Of a stretch of 64,000 nucleotides of DNA, positions 54,143 to 63,400 are shown one piece after another. The stretch's first letter is position 1. Every line of letters starts with the position of its first letter. The DNA is from Cyclobacteriaceae bacterium. Its GTDB lineage: Bacteria; Bacteroidota; Bacteroidia; Cytophagales; Cyclobacteriaceae. Made by a program: the position numbers and the translations under genes. The notes under the pieces are model-generated. The model was given only the letters and a program-made list of their open reading frames with translations. It was not told the origin of the DNA and did not search any database. The stretch spans positions 62,001-126,000 of the forward strand of contig JANQPQ010000012.1 of assembly GCA_028285445.1 (NCBI GenBank), given 5' to 3'.

Positions 54143-54226
54143 CCATTATTCCAGCTAATCCTGGCAGCTTACCTTGATTCAAATACTGAATTTCATTTCT
54201 GATTTTTAACTGAAGTAATTAATAAG

Positions 54227-54907
54227 ATGTTCGAATACAACTCGAGTAAGCCTAATCTTATTCTAAGGGAATACGGAAGAAACATCCAAAAACTGGTCAA
54301 TCATATTAAGACCATCGACGATAAAGACAAGCGTAATCGCTACGCCGAAACGCTAGTAGAGTTGATGAGGCAATTAAACCCTGCCATCAGCGAAACTAAT
54401 GAAACTAACCAAAAACTTTGGGATGACCTCTTCATCATGGCGGAGTTCGACCTGGATATTGACAGTCCCTATCCAAAGCCCGAAGAGGAAATTCTCAATA
54501 AAAAACCTCTAAAACTTGGCTATTCAGACAACCACATCAGGTTTAAGCACTATGGCAAAAACATGGAGAAGTTGATTGAGAAAGCACTGGAGCTTGAAGA
54601 CAAAGAGGAAAGAGAAGGAGCTATAGTCTATATCGGCAAGCTTATGCGTAGCTTCTATAGCACCTGGAATAAAGACAATATCGAAGACGAAAGTATTCTT
54701 AAGAACATCAAGGAGTTATCTAAAGACGAGCTTGACATTGATCTTGAGAAAGTAAAAGAGCATAATCTCTTTGAATCGCTATACAAGGAAAGGCCTTCAA
54801 ATAACAATAACAATAAGGGGTCAGGTAAGAACAGACGCCACAAAGGACGCTCAGGCGGAGGCCGAGGAGGAAACAACAAATCAAACGGCAGAAGACGCAG
54901 ACACTAA
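54227..54907 (+). CDS. DUF4290 protein with an Arg/Gly-rich tail
   Basis: 226 residues. The DUF4290 region (about 1-190) is helical, with repeated ILREYGRNIQKLVNHI and RFKHYGKNMEKLIEKAL units that look like an internal duplication. The last about 35 residues are disordered and very basic, with Asn and Gly runs and RSGGGRGG and RRRRH motifs, like an RNA-binding tail. The stop codon is directly followed by the murA ATG. Found widely in Bacteroidota beside murA; function unknown. An RNA-binding role is inference from the tail. Confidence 0.88.
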   Translation: MFEYNSSKPNLILREYGRNIQKLVNHIKTIDDKDKRNRYAETLVELMRQLNPAISETNETNQKLWDDLFIMAEFDLDIDSPYPKPEEEILNKKPLKLGYSDNHIRFKHYGKNMEKLIEKALELEDKEEREGAIVYIGKLMRSFYSTWNKDNIEDESILKNIKELSKDELDIDLEKVKEHNLFESLYKERPSNNNNNKGSGKNRRHKGRSGGGRGGNNKSNGRRRRH

Positions 54908-56215
54908 ATGAGCTCCTTCAAGATTATCGGCGGAAATCGACTGAAAGGAGAAATAATACCGCAGGGAGCAAAGAATGAAGCATTACAAATAATCAGTGCA
55001 ACACTCCTTAGCGCCGATCCAATAACCATTCACAACATTCCCGACATCAATGATGTCAACAAACTCATTGAGCTCCTGCAATCACTGGGTGTTCAAGTAG
55101 AGGACATTGGCCAGGAGTCCAAGAGATTCACTGCTAGTGATATAGACCTGGATTATCTGAGCACTGAAGATTTTAACCAGAAAGCGGGAACACTTCGAGG
55201 CTCAATTATGATTCTTGGGCCCTTACTGGCTCGATTTGGCACTGGCAGAATTCCGCAGCCGGGTGGGGACAAAATTGGGAGAAGACGCCTAGATACGCAC
55301 TTTATTGGCTTCGAAAGATTAGGAGCCAAATTCAATTACAACAGCGATGGTTTCTACAATGTTCAAGCTGAAAAGCTACAGGGTGCCTACATATTGCTGG
55401 ATGAAGCCTCTGTTACTGGTACAGCAAACCTGGTGATGGCCGCAGTAATGGCTAACGGAACTACCACCCTATTTAATGCTGCCTGCGAACCGTATGTGCA
55501 GCAACTATGCGAGATGCTTGTGAGCATGGGAGCTAAAATATCTGGTATTGGTTCTAATCTGCTTACCATAGAAGGGGTAACCTCCTTGTCGGGCACAGAA
55601 CACAGAATGCTTCCTGATATGATTGAAATTGGTAGCTTCATTGGACTGGCTGCTTTAACGCAGTCTGCGATCACCATTAAAGATGCCGGCGTCAATCACC
55701 TGGGAATAATCCCTGAAGTTTTCAGAAGAATGGGGATAGAATTGGAGGTAAGTGGTGATGATATCATCGTGCCGGCCCAGGACTCATACGAAATTGAGAC
55801 ATTCATTGATGGGTCGATTATGACTATCGCCGACGCTCCCTGGCCAGGATTTACTCCTGACCTGCTTAGTGTGGCCTTGGTGGTTGCTACCCAGGCGAAG
55901 GGAACAGTGCTTATTCATCAAAAGATGTTTGAAAGCCGACTATTTTTTGTTGATAAACTTATTGACATGGGCGCACAGATAATTCTTTGCGACCCACACC
56001 GTGCAACCGTAATAGGCCTCGATCGAAAATACCCCTTGCGGGGGATCCAGATGTCATCACCTGATATTAGGGCAGGGGTATCACTGCTGATTGCAGCCCT
56101 TTCCGCCGAAGGCACCAGCTACATCTCTAATATTGAGCAAATTCACAGAGGCTACCAAAGAATTGACGAAAGACTAAGGGCCCTCGGAGCCGATATCGAA
56201 GTGGTTAACAGCTAG
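54908..56215 (+). CDS. murA: UDP-N-acetylglucosamine enolpyruvyl transferase MurA, Asp variant
   Basis: First committed step of peptidoglycan synthesis: adds enolpyruvate from PEP to UDP-GlcNAc. 435 residues, near usual length. Lys22 in QGAKNEAL and the late loop region are normal. The loop that holds Cys115 in E. coli reads [14 protein letters not shown], with D121 in the Cys place (codon GAC at 55268-55270). Asp variants in Mycobacterium, Chlamydia and Borrelia keep activity but resist fosfomycin, which needs the Cys thiol. Directly follows DUF4290 with no gap. A bidirectional terminator separates it from dnaN. Confidence 0.96.
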   Translation: MSSFKIIGGNRLKGEIIPQGAKNEALQIISATLLSADPITIHNIPDINDVNKLIELLQSLGVQVEDIGQESKRFTASDIDLDYLSTEDFNQKAGTLRGSIMILGPLLARFGTGRIPQPGGDKIGRRRLDTHFIGFERLGAKFNYNSDGFYNVQAEKLQGAYILLDEASVTGTANLVMAAVMANGTTTLFNAACEPYVQQLCEMLVSMGAKISGIGSNLLTIEGVTSLSGTEHRMLPDMIEIGSFIGLAALTQSAITIKDAGVNHLGIIPEVFRRMGIELEVSGDDIIVPAQDSYEIETFIDGSIMTIADAPWPGFTPDLLSVALVVATQAKGTVLIHQKMFESRLFFVDKLIDMGAQIILCDPHRATVIGLDRKYPLRGIQMSSPDIRAGVSLLIAALSAEGTSYISNIEQIHRGYQRIDERLRALGADIEVVNS

Positions 56216-56238
56216 TACTCCTACTACTCAACACAATA

Positions 56239-56264
56239 AAAAAGCCGCTTTGACGCGGCTTTTT
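56239..56264. terminator. Bidirectional intrinsic terminator between murA and dnaN
   Basis: AAAAAGCCGC (56239-56248) and GCGGCTTTTT (56255-56264) form a perfect 10-bp stem with loop TTTGAC. The A-rich and T-rich flanks give a terminator on both strands, 24 bp after the murA stop and 20 bp after the dnaN stop (56284). Confidence 0.9.
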
Positions 56265-56283
56265 CTATTTCGTTGAATATATG

Positions 56284-57408
56284 CTAAACGTAGTTGTTAA
56301 GCATAACCGGCATTACTAGCATTAAGATATCCTCATTGTCATCTTTGTCTTTAGGGATAATCAAACCGGCTTTGTTTGGGGCTGACAACTGCAACTCAAC
56401 TTCCTTAGATTCAATATTAGATAGCATCTCAATAATGAATCTTGCGTTGAAGCCAATCTCTATATCTTCGCCATCATGGTCGCAAGAGAGTCGCTCGTTT
56501 GCTTCGTTAGAAAAATCCAGGTCCTCGGCAGAGATTTGAAGTTCGCTTCCAGTGATTTTCAACCTTACCTGGTGAGTAGTTTTATTTGCATAAATGGCAA
56601 TCCTTCTTAAAGAGCTAAGTAGCTCTCCCCTGTCAATAGTCAAGGTATTGGTATTGTCAGCAGGAATTACGTTTTCATAATCAGGGAAACGCTCATCGAT
56701 CAATCGACAAATCATCTTTACATTTTCGAACTGGAAGAAAGCATTAGCCACGTTAAACTCAATGGAGATGTTTGCATTTTCAGCTGGCAGAGTGGATTTC
56801 AACAAGTTAAGTGCTTTCCTGGGAATGATGATAGCATTACCATTTTCAGAGGCTACATCAACTCTCCGGTAGCGAATCAATCGATGGCCATCTGTAGCTA
56901 CGAAGGTGGTATTGCTATCACTAAGGTTAACGTACACGCCAGTCATTGCGGGACGAAGTTCGTCGCTGCTGGTGGCAAAGATTGTATTCGAAACTGCTCT
57001 TCCCAGAACATCCGTTGACATTTCCAGGGAATAGTCATTAGTTACCGCTGGCACTTTAGGGAAGTCTGTTGCGTTTTCCCCCGCCAGTTTGTATCTACCA
57101 TTATCCGAGCTGATTTCTACACCGTAGGTTTCCTCGTCAACGGTGAAGTTAACCGGTTGCTCAGGAAGGTTTTTCAAAGTTTCAATCAGAATCTTGGCTG
57201 GTACCGCAATGCTGCCGGATTCTTTAGACTCAATCTCCAACTCTGTAATCATGGAGGTTTGTAAATCTGAAGCCGTTATGGTAAGCTTGTTTTCCTCAAT
57301 CTCGAAGAGGAAATTCTCCAGAATCGGCACTACTGGATTGGTAGTAATCACGCCGCTGATGCTGGTTAGCTGCTTGAGTAGCGCCGCAGAGGAAACGATA
57401 AATTTCAT
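56284..57408 (-). CDS. dnaN: DNA polymerase III beta sliding clamp
   Basis: Processivity clamp of the replicative polymerase. 374 residues, the usual three-domain length. N-terminus MKFIVSSAALLKQLTSISGVI, mid-protein ATDGHRLIRYRR and the C-terminal LVMPVMLNNYV are family-typical. It stands apart from dnaA in this window. Upstream, 57409-57500 is AT-rich with only a near-match promoter (TAACTTTA on the minus strand at 57448-57455). Confidence 0.97.
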   Translation of the reverse strand: MKFIVSSAALLKQLTSISGVITTNPVVPILENFLFEIEENKLTITASDLQTSMITELEIESKESGSIAVPAKILIETLKNLPEQPVNFTVDEETYGVEISSDNGRYKLAGENATDFPKVPAVTNDYSLEMSTDVLGRAVSNTIFATSSDELRPAMTGVYVNLSDSNTTFVATDGHRLIRYRRVDVASENGNAIIIPRKALNLLKSTLPAENANISIEFNVANAFFQFENVKMICRLIDERFPDYENVIPADNTNTLTIDRGELLSSLRRIAIYANKTTHQVRLKITGSELQISAEDLDFSNEANERLSCDHDGEDIEIGFNARFIIEMLSNIESKEVELQLSAPNKAGLIIPKDKDDNEDILMLVMPVMLNNYV

Positions 57409-57500
57409 ATATGATGATTAGTTTAGAGTATCTATTTTAAAACTCGGTAAAGTTAAAAATAAAATCAAGAATCCATACTAAGCGAAACCCAGGAAAGCCG

Positions 57501-58448
57501 CTATTGCTCATCTGGAAGCAGATCTTCTGGCTTGACTAGTAAGTTTCGAATGCTAGCCAGAGTAAACGTACTATATAAGGCGTCGTCAATCACCCCAAAA
57601 ACAATGCGTTCATTGGCGTTAGTAAGAAACAGTTTGAGGTTAGTCTCATACCCAATTCCCTTAACCCTAAACTGCACGGCGGGTTCAGTATTTAGCAAAC
57701 TGTCGTACTGCTGCCTGTCATCTTGTGATAAATATGATCTTGTTTGCAGGCTGGAAAATTCTTCGATAAAATCAAATACTTTGGCGCTGTCGACTGCCTC
57801 ATGACCTACTAGCGAGAAGAATTCACCTTCGTAATTCAATTCGATATTCGATAATTCCTCGCCCCGATAGAGAATGCTAAGCTGCTGAAGGTTAGACCAA
57901 TTAGCATCAAATACAAACCGATCTCGCCAATCTGAAACCGGCGCTTCATATATACCAGCAATATAGCTTTGGTACCCGGGGATGGTCATAACATATGGTT
58001 GCTCCCTGTCCAAAGGCATAAAATAGGTTGAACTTTGATCCTCACTACCGGCGACCCAATATTGCATTACTGGTACACCGCTATTAAGTATTTCTACCTT
58101 TAAACCATTTCCTTTGATTGCTGCTGCTAAGGAATCAGAAATATTGGAGGCCGCTGGTCTAGCTATCCTAACACTGGTTAAAACTCCAAAAAAAACATCT
58201 CTCATACCCACATCCATCAGAAATTCATCGTTGACAGTCCATGCTGAATTAATGTAGTCAAACTTTTTCCGACCCTGGTTCGATTCAATAATAACGGTAG
58301 TAATTACGGTATTTAGTTCAAGTGTGAATTGATCCTCATCATAATCTATTCTATTGTCACCCGGCTGGTACAGATAGGTGATACCAGTAGCCACAATCAG
58401 CACTCCGAGAATTATTAGTAGCCTTATGTTCTTTTTCTTTTGGCTCAC
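57501..58448 (-). CDS. DUF4340 protein of the gliding ABC operon
   Basis: 315 residues. One N-terminal membrane helix (about 8-28), then a periplasmic DUF4340-type region (about 35-310) made of beta strands with YWVAGSEDQSSTYFMPLD and FVIEEF-like segments. The start is a GTG overlapping the gldG stop by 4 bp. DUF4340 proteins often accompany GldG-like ABC transporters and may be an accessory periplasmic subunit. Last gene of the gldA-gldF-gldG operon; role not shown. Confidence 0.85.
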   Translation of the reverse strand: MSQKKKNIRLLIILGVLIVATGITYLYQPGDNRIDYDEDQFTLELNTVITTVIIESNQGRKKFDYINSAWTVNDEFLMDVGMRDVFFGVLTSVRIARPAASNISDSLAAAIKGNGLKVEILNSGVPVMQYWVAGSEDQSSTYFMPLDREQPYVMTIPGYQSYIAGIYEAPVSDWRDRFVFDANWSNLQQLSILYRGEELSNIELNYEGEFFSLVGHEAVDSAKVFDFIEEFSSLQTRSYLSQDDRQQYDSLLNTEPAVQFRVKGIGYETNLKLFLTNANERIVFGVIDDALYSTFTLASIRNLLVKPEDLLPDEQ

Positions 58449-60133
58449 ACCCTGGCGTATTTTCTCTTTCTTGTTATGTATAATCCTAAACCGAAAAGGA
58501 GTAACAATAAAATGGGAAGTAATAAATTAATGAGCTGCCATTGGGTCCTGCTTTCAGCCACTTTCACCTTATCGAGCAGCCGGATCTTTATCTCCTTGGC
58601 ACGAGCAGTGATTAATCCATTATCTTCTACCAAATAGTTGATGGCATTGACTATCAAATCTTGATTACCGTAGGTAAGTCCTTGCTGACTATATTGATCC
58701 ACACCCAGCGGCAACGGTCTGCCAGTGTTGTTGTTAATCTCGTTTCGAGCCACATCTCCATCTGAGATAACAATTATTTTGGCGTCCTGGCCATCCTCTC
58801 GATAGTTCGATTTTGACACCCCCGCCGGTGTAAATCTGTTCTTATATAATGAGGCAAACTTACCTTCCAGCAAATAGGCCACCGGTAGGTTACTCTGATT
58901 CATATCCTCAGGTTTCAATCCTTGCCTAAGGTCATCAAGGCTGACTTTAACGGGGGCCGTAACTACCCTGGAATATTGAGATGTGAATAGCAGAGGTGTC
59001 TTCTTTATGCCCTCCGCTTTAACCGTATCAATGGAACCAACGAATCGTGTAAGCACCGCATTAAGATTGCGTGTGATAATATGATCGCTAAAATTATTTA
59101 TAATAGGATAAAAGGGCCATGGTAGTACCCGGACCTGCGACTGACTGCCTGTTTGACCAACAACCACTGGAGTACCACCGGCGATAACGTCTTGCACATA
59201 GGTGGGATTCATTCTTACTCCATATTTGAACAACTGATCTTGCAAGTTGAGTTCCAGTGGAAAAGCAAAAGTGCCGAGGCCAGCGCTGTCCATATTAACC
59301 ACCAGGGCATCAATTAAGAACAATGCATTGCCGCCATTCATAATATGCTGGTCCAGGTAGTACTTCTCCTGTTCCGAAAAAGCCTCTTTAGGCTTCGCAA
59401 TTACCAATAAGTCATGTCGGGCTTGCTGCAGATTTTTATCAAGCATAACGTCGCCAACAAGAAAAGTCTCCTGCAGCGTTTGTTTCAGGCTGAAGATATC
59501 CAGGGAGTCGAGTTCCAGGTGGCCGCGCACGAAGGCAACGCTTTTTCGTTCGGGAATAGCAAGTTGCCTAATGGCGCTGGCTATTTCAAACTCCACCCCT
59601 TCAATACTCTGATTTAATTGCACTTCCGGCGCAGCGGCAGCATTACCCTTGAAAAGCATTACAGCTTTTTCCCCCACCCCATAGTTTACAATAGCACCGG
59701 GTAGAATTCGCTTTTGAATTTGATTGCCGTTTTCGGTATTAAAGACATCGATTGGTTGAATTCCCTTTCGGGCAATGCTGGTAATGAATTCGTTACGAGC
59801 CTGGGCACCGGCGGCCTGATCGGGATTTACAAATTTGAATTGCACCATGTTACCTGAACGCACCCGGAACTCCTCAAGGGTTTCGTAAATGGCCCGTCTC
59901 ATCCTTACAAACCCGGAAGGTAGGTCGCCATCAAGGTAGACTTCTATGTAAACTACATCATTGAGGTTTTTTAGCATTTCATCTGTTGCCGAAGAAATGC
60001 TGAAGCGTTTTTCTTCAGTGAGGTCTAATCGAAAAAAGCTTCTAGACGAAATAGTATTAACAAACACTATCAGCACCAACCCAATTAGGAGCTTGAGAAT
60101 GTCTTCCAACCGTTTACTTTCTAAGCTTACCAT
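58445..60133 (-). CDS. gldG: Gliding-motility ABC transporter protein GldG
   Basis: 562 residues. Membrane helix near the N-terminus (about 12-34), a large periplasmic part (about 40-530) with the ABC-type uncharacterised (PF09822-like) domain, for example the VAFVRGHLELDSLDIFSLKQTL region, and a C-terminal helix (about 535-556) ending in RKRKYARV. GldG works with GldA and GldF; in Flavobacterium johnsoniae loss of these genes stops gliding. The start overlaps the gldF stop by 7 bp. Confidence 0.92.
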   Translation of the reverse strand: MVSLESKRLEDILKLLIGLVLIVFVNTISSRSFFRLDLTEEKRFSISSATDEMLKNLNDVVYIEVYLDGDLPSGFVRMRRAIYETLEEFRVRSGNMVQFKFVNPDQAAGAQARNEFITSIARKGIQPIDVFNTENGNQIQKRILPGAIVNYGVGEKAVMLFKGNAAAAPEVQLNQSIEGVEFEIASAIRQLAIPERKSVAFVRGHLELDSLDIFSLKQTLQETFLVGDVMLDKNLQQARHDLLVIAKPKEAFSEQEKYYLDQHIMNGGNALFLIDALVVNMDSAGLGTFAFPLELNLQDQLFKYGVRMNPTYVQDVIAGGTPVVVGQTGSQSQVRVLPWPFYPIINNFSDHIITRNLNAVLTRFVGSIDTVKAEGIKKTPLLFTSQYSRVVTAPVKVSLDDLRQGLKPEDMNQSNLPVAYLLEGKFASLYKNRFTPAGVSKSNYREDGQDAKIIVISDGDVARNEINNNTGRPLPLGVDQYSQQGLTYGNQDLIVNAINYLVEDNGLITARAKEIKIRLLDKVKVAESRTQWQLINLLLPILLLLLFGLGLYITRKRKYARV

Positions 60134-60855
60134 TTTCTGCTCGAGAGTTTAAGGTTGGTTAGCAATAACATTATGCCGATTACGCTGATGAAGTAAACCA
60201 GGTTGCGGGAATCAATTAGCCCCTTACTCATAGCAGTGTAATGATACAGTATACCGAGCTGTTCTATAAAATTTGAACCAGATGACCAGACATCGATAGC
60301 AGCTATTGAAGAAAAACCTGTGTACAATATAAAGCAGAGGAATACCGCGAGAATAAATGCAACTATTTGGTTTTCGGTAAGAGATGAAGACAAAATTCCA
60401 ATGGAAGTGAAGACCCCACCCAACAATATCAAACCAATGTAAGATCCGGTTACGCCAGCGGAATCAATATTTCCAACCGGATTTCCCAAGTTGTAGATGG
60501 CGAAGTAGTAAATAATTGTTGGTATTAGCGAGAATATAACCAGTACGAAGGCAGACAGGTATTTCGCCATAATTAGTTCTAGTTCCGAAATAGGGCTGGT
60601 TAGCAGCAATTCCAGAGTTCCAGACTTCTTCTCCTCTGCGAACATCTTCATGGTAATAGCAGGGATCAGGAACATAAACACATACGGCCCTAATGAAAAT
60701 AGCGTCTCCATGTCTGAGTAGCCATAATCGAGTACGCTAGTTTCTGGGAAAACCCACATCAGCAAACCAACACTGGTTAGAAAAACCGATATAACAATGT
60801 AGGCTACCAGGGAATTTAGAAAGCCATATATCTCCTTTCTGAATACTCTAAGCAT
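60127..60855 (-). CDS. gldF: Gliding-motility ABC transporter permease GldF
   Basis: 242 residues, about six membrane helices, ABC-2 type permease of the GldF family. The first helix (LNSLVAYIVISVFLTSVGLL) and a loop with AEEKKSGTLELLLTSPISELELI, which is the ABC-2 permease signature, are clear. Overlaps gldA by 8 bp and gldG by 7 bp, so it is translated as part of one operon. Confidence 0.95.
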   Translation of the reverse strand: MLRVFRKEIYGFLNSLVAYIVISVFLTSVGLLMWVFPETSVLDYGYSDMETLFSLGPYVFMFLIPAITMKMFAEEKKSGTLELLLTSPISELELIMAKYLSAFVLVIFSLIPTIIYYFAIYNLGNPVGNIDSAGVTGSYIGLILLGGVFTSIGILSSSLTENQIVAFILAVFLCFILYTGFSSIAAIDVWSSGSNFIEQLGILYHYTAMSKGLIDSRNLVYFISVIGIMLLLTNLKLSSRKW

Positions 60856-61771
60856 GGTTTTCCTTGGTGAATTGCTGAAAAATATCCTCGATTGAGCCCT
60901 CCTCCAATCTCAGGCCGATTAGTTCCATATCATTCTCCAGAACAAACTTTGATACCAGGGGCCTGATATCCTCACCTCCATCTATTTCCAAGCGATAGGT
61001 TGCGGTCGTTATCTCCTCACTTTGCAGTACACCATCTATTTGGTTGAACAGGGTAGCATCAACGCTGGTAGCTAATTCAACAACGATTGAGCTTTTTGAA
61101 GACTTACCATCAACCAAACTCTGCAACTTGTCATTAGCGACAATCTTTCCCTGATTAATGATAACCACTCGCTCACAAAGTGCCTCTACCTCCTGCATAA
61201 TATGCGTCGAGAATATCACGGTCTTCTCGGCACTGACATCACGAATAAGATTCCTTATCTCGATTATCTGGTTTGGATCGAGGCCAGTTGTCGGTTCATC
61301 CAATATTAAAACCTTAGGATCATGAATAAGGGCCTGAGCCAAACCAACCCTTTGCCGATATCCCTTAGAGAGTGCTCCAACCAGCTTATGTTGCTCGGCT
61401 TCCAACCCACACAACTCAATTACCCTGCTTCTATTTTGCTCAATGATCGCACCTTTCAATCCATGCAATCCAGCAATAAAGTTCAGGTACTCTTTCACAT
61501 ACATGTCGAGGTAAAGAGGATTATGTTCTGGCAGATAACCAATAACCCGCTTCACATCTCTCGGTTGGCCAACCACATCATACCCAAGCACTTCCACCTC
61601 ACCATCTGTTGGGGGCAGATAGCAGGTCGCAATCTTCATAGTAGTAGACTTTCCAGCTCCATTTGGACCTAGAAATCCAAGAATTTCGCCTTGATTTACC
61701 TCAAACGAGATATCGTCTACTGCTTTTTGCTTCCCAAATGTCTTTGTGAGATGGCTTACTTTGATTGACAT
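60848..61771 (-). CDS. gldA: Gliding-motility ABC transporter ATPase GldA
   Basis: 307 residues. Walker A GPNGAGKSTT near residue 35, signature LSKGYRQRVGLAQAL, Walker B VLILDEPTTGLDPNQ and switch His in FSTHIMQEVE. After the nucleotide-binding domain (about 1-215) comes a regulatory-type C-terminal region (about 215-307), as usual for GldA. First gene of the operon, with a promoter element at 61788-61795. GldA energises the GldF-GldG complex at the inner membrane. Confidence 0.95.
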   Translation of the reverse strand: MSIKVSHLTKTFGKQKAVDDISFEVNQGEILGFLGPNGAGKSTTMKIATCYLPPTDGEVEVLGYDVVGQPRDVKRVIGYLPEHNPLYLDMYVKEYLNFIAGLHGLKGAIIEQNRSRVIELCGLEAEQHKLVGALSKGYRQRVGLAQALIHDPKVLILDEPTTGLDPNQIIEIRNLIRDVSAEKTVIFSTHIMQEVEALCERVVIINQGKIVANDKLQSLVDGKSSKSSIVVELATSVDATLFNQIDGVLQSEEITTATYRLEIDGGEDIRPLVSKFVLENDMELIGLRLEEGSIEDIFQQFTKENHA

Positions 61772-61787
61772 AAGCTTAGAAGATGCA

Positions 61788-61795
61788 CAAAAGTA
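61788..61795 (-). promoter_or_regulatory. Bacteroidota -7 promoter element for gldA-gldF-gldG-DUF4340
   Basis: On the minus strand TACTTTTG matches TAnnTTTG. Transcription would begin near 61783, about 12 nt before the gldA ATG. No clear -33 box. Confidence 0.5.
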
Positions 61796-61849
61796 TCAAG
61801 AAATCGCCATTATAACGTGCTTGGGTGCTTGTAGATTGTTCAGTTTAAC

Positions 61850-62548
61850 TTACTGTTTGCCTTTTGGTCTTAGTGGCCTCACCTCAATATCTACATGATG
61901 ATAGTTGCCTTGGGACTGAAGGCAGTGCATAATGGTACTGGATATGTCTTCTGGCATCATCATATTATCGCTAATAGTTACAGAATCTATCTTATCAAAG
62001 AAGTTAGTCTTGACAGAACCAGGATAAATGCAAGTCACCTTAATGCCAAAATTTCTTAGCTCCTTATACATTGATTGAGATAAGCCCCTCACTGCGAACT
62101 TAGTACCGCAATAGGCCGCCATACCCGGAATGCCTGTATTACCAGCAATTGATGATACATTAATAATGTGTCCTTCATCCATTGCCTTCATTTGAGGGAT
62201 AACCAACCTCGAGCAATAGAAAATACCATCCACATTTGTGCGGAACATCTGATGCCATTGTTCAACTGGGGTATCCTCAAAAGGGCTCTCGAATCCAAGG
62301 CCAGCATTATTCACCAGAATTGAGATGTCTTTACCAAGTTTATCAACCGTTTCTTGATAGGAAGCATCCACCGATTCCAAATCACTGACATCAGTCGAAA
62401 AGAAATGAAAGTTCTCATGTTGTAGATCAGGGGCGGTTCTTCCCCACCCTGCTACTACCACTCCCGAATCAAGCAAATCCTTGACTGTACAAAGGCCTAT
62501 CCCTTTGCTTACGCCGGTTACTATTGCAATTTTATTGTTTAATTCCAT
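61850..62548 (-). CDS. Short-chain dehydrogenase/reductase
   Basis: 232 residues, NAD(P)-dependent oxidoreductase. The cofactor motif is TGVSKGIGLC, followed by NNAGLGF. The catalytic Ser lies in NVSSIAGNTG and the Tyr/Lys pair in YCGTKFAVRG. Follows the PAP2 gene by 22 bp on the same strand. Its substrate cannot be told from sequence; it is one of many general SDR enzymes. Confidence 0.92.
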   Translation of the reverse strand: MELNNKIAIVTGVSKGIGLCTVKDLLDSGVVVAGWGRTAPDLQHENFHFFSTDVSDLESVDASYQETVDKLGKDISILVNNAGLGFESPFEDTPVEQWHQMFRTNVDGIFYCSRLVIPQMKAMDEGHIINVSSIAGNTGIPGMAAYCGTKFAVRGLSQSMYKELRNFGIKVTCIYPGSVKTNFFDKIDSVTISDNMMMPEDISSTIMHCLQSQGNYHHVDIEVRPLRPKGKQ

Positions 62549-62570
62549 CTATTGTTTTCAATTAAGTGCT

Positions 62571-63383
62571 CTAGAATTTGTAGGTGAATCCAACCTGCGC
62601 CGGAGAACCCATCCCTGGTACCAGCATTAGTGAAAGATTGTCGTCATTCGTGTGGATTTTTGAAATAGTTCGTCCAACGAAATGGCCCATCATAGCTCCG
62701 AAAAATACATCTGACCCCCAATGCTTCAAGTCATTAATTCTCGACAATGAGGTTAGAGTGGCCACTCCGTATAACACCGGAGTTACCCACTTCTTGTTCT
62801 TATACTCTGCTGATATTGTAGACGCAATAGCGAAAACGGAGGTAGTGTGTCCGGAAGGAAAAGATTTAGTATTGGTTGAAAATGGACGTTTTCTTTTGAC
62901 AGTACGCTTCAATGTTTGTGTGAAGAACCCTGTAATAATATAACTCTCCATGGCCAGCAGTGCTGCCCGCTTGGCTTGGTCATTCTTCGCTATGGCTCCG
63001 TACAAGTAAAACCCAACAACTGGAGACCACGGCATGGTAATTTCATCGCGGCCCAGCGGCTCAAAAATATCTGAGATGGTATTGCTGGGGTCATTGCGAT
63101 TTCGTCGTACCCAAAAGTTCAAATCTTCGTCAAAAGCCACCAGCGCGAAAGTACCACCCATAACTGCAGAGAACTTCAGCCAATCCTTTCCTTCCCACCT
63201 AATCGGCTGGGTGAGGATGTAGCCGGTATCCTTAAAATAGTTAAGAAAGTATCGGCCATTCAATTTGACCTCGCTGGTCTTGCTATCAGCCTGCGTGGCA
63301 TCATCCTGTCCGAAGACCGGTATGGTCAATGCTAATGCAAACCAGAATAATAAAACGGGGTAGCGTGGTATCTGAATTCTCAC
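62571..63383 (-). CDS. PAP2-family phosphatase, periplasmic
   Basis: 270 residues. A signal peptide (about 1-25, ending VFG before QDD) is followed by a PAP2 domain with all three motifs: KRTVKRKRPF, FPSGHTTSVFAIAS, and SRINDLKHWGSDVFFG. It probably dephosphorylates lipid phosphates such as undecaprenyl pyrophosphate or phosphatidic acid. The start is a GTG at 63383. It sits 17 bp after the outer-membrane protein gene. Confidence 0.92.
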   Translation of the reverse strand: MRIQIPRYPVLLFWFALALTIPVFGQDDATQADSKTSEVKLNGRYFLNYFKDTGYILTQPIRWEGKDWLKFSAVMGGTFALVAFDEDLNFWVRRNRNDPSNTISDIFEPLGRDEITMPWSPVVGFYLYGAIAKNDQAKRAALLAMESYIITGFFTQTLKRTVKRKRPFSTNTKSFPSGHTTSVFAIASTISAEYKNKKWVTPVLYGVATLTSLSRINDLKHWGSDVFFGAMMGHFVGRTISKIHTNDDNLSLMLVPGMGSPAQVGFTYKF

Positions 63384-63400
63384 TCTGATGGATAATGGAA

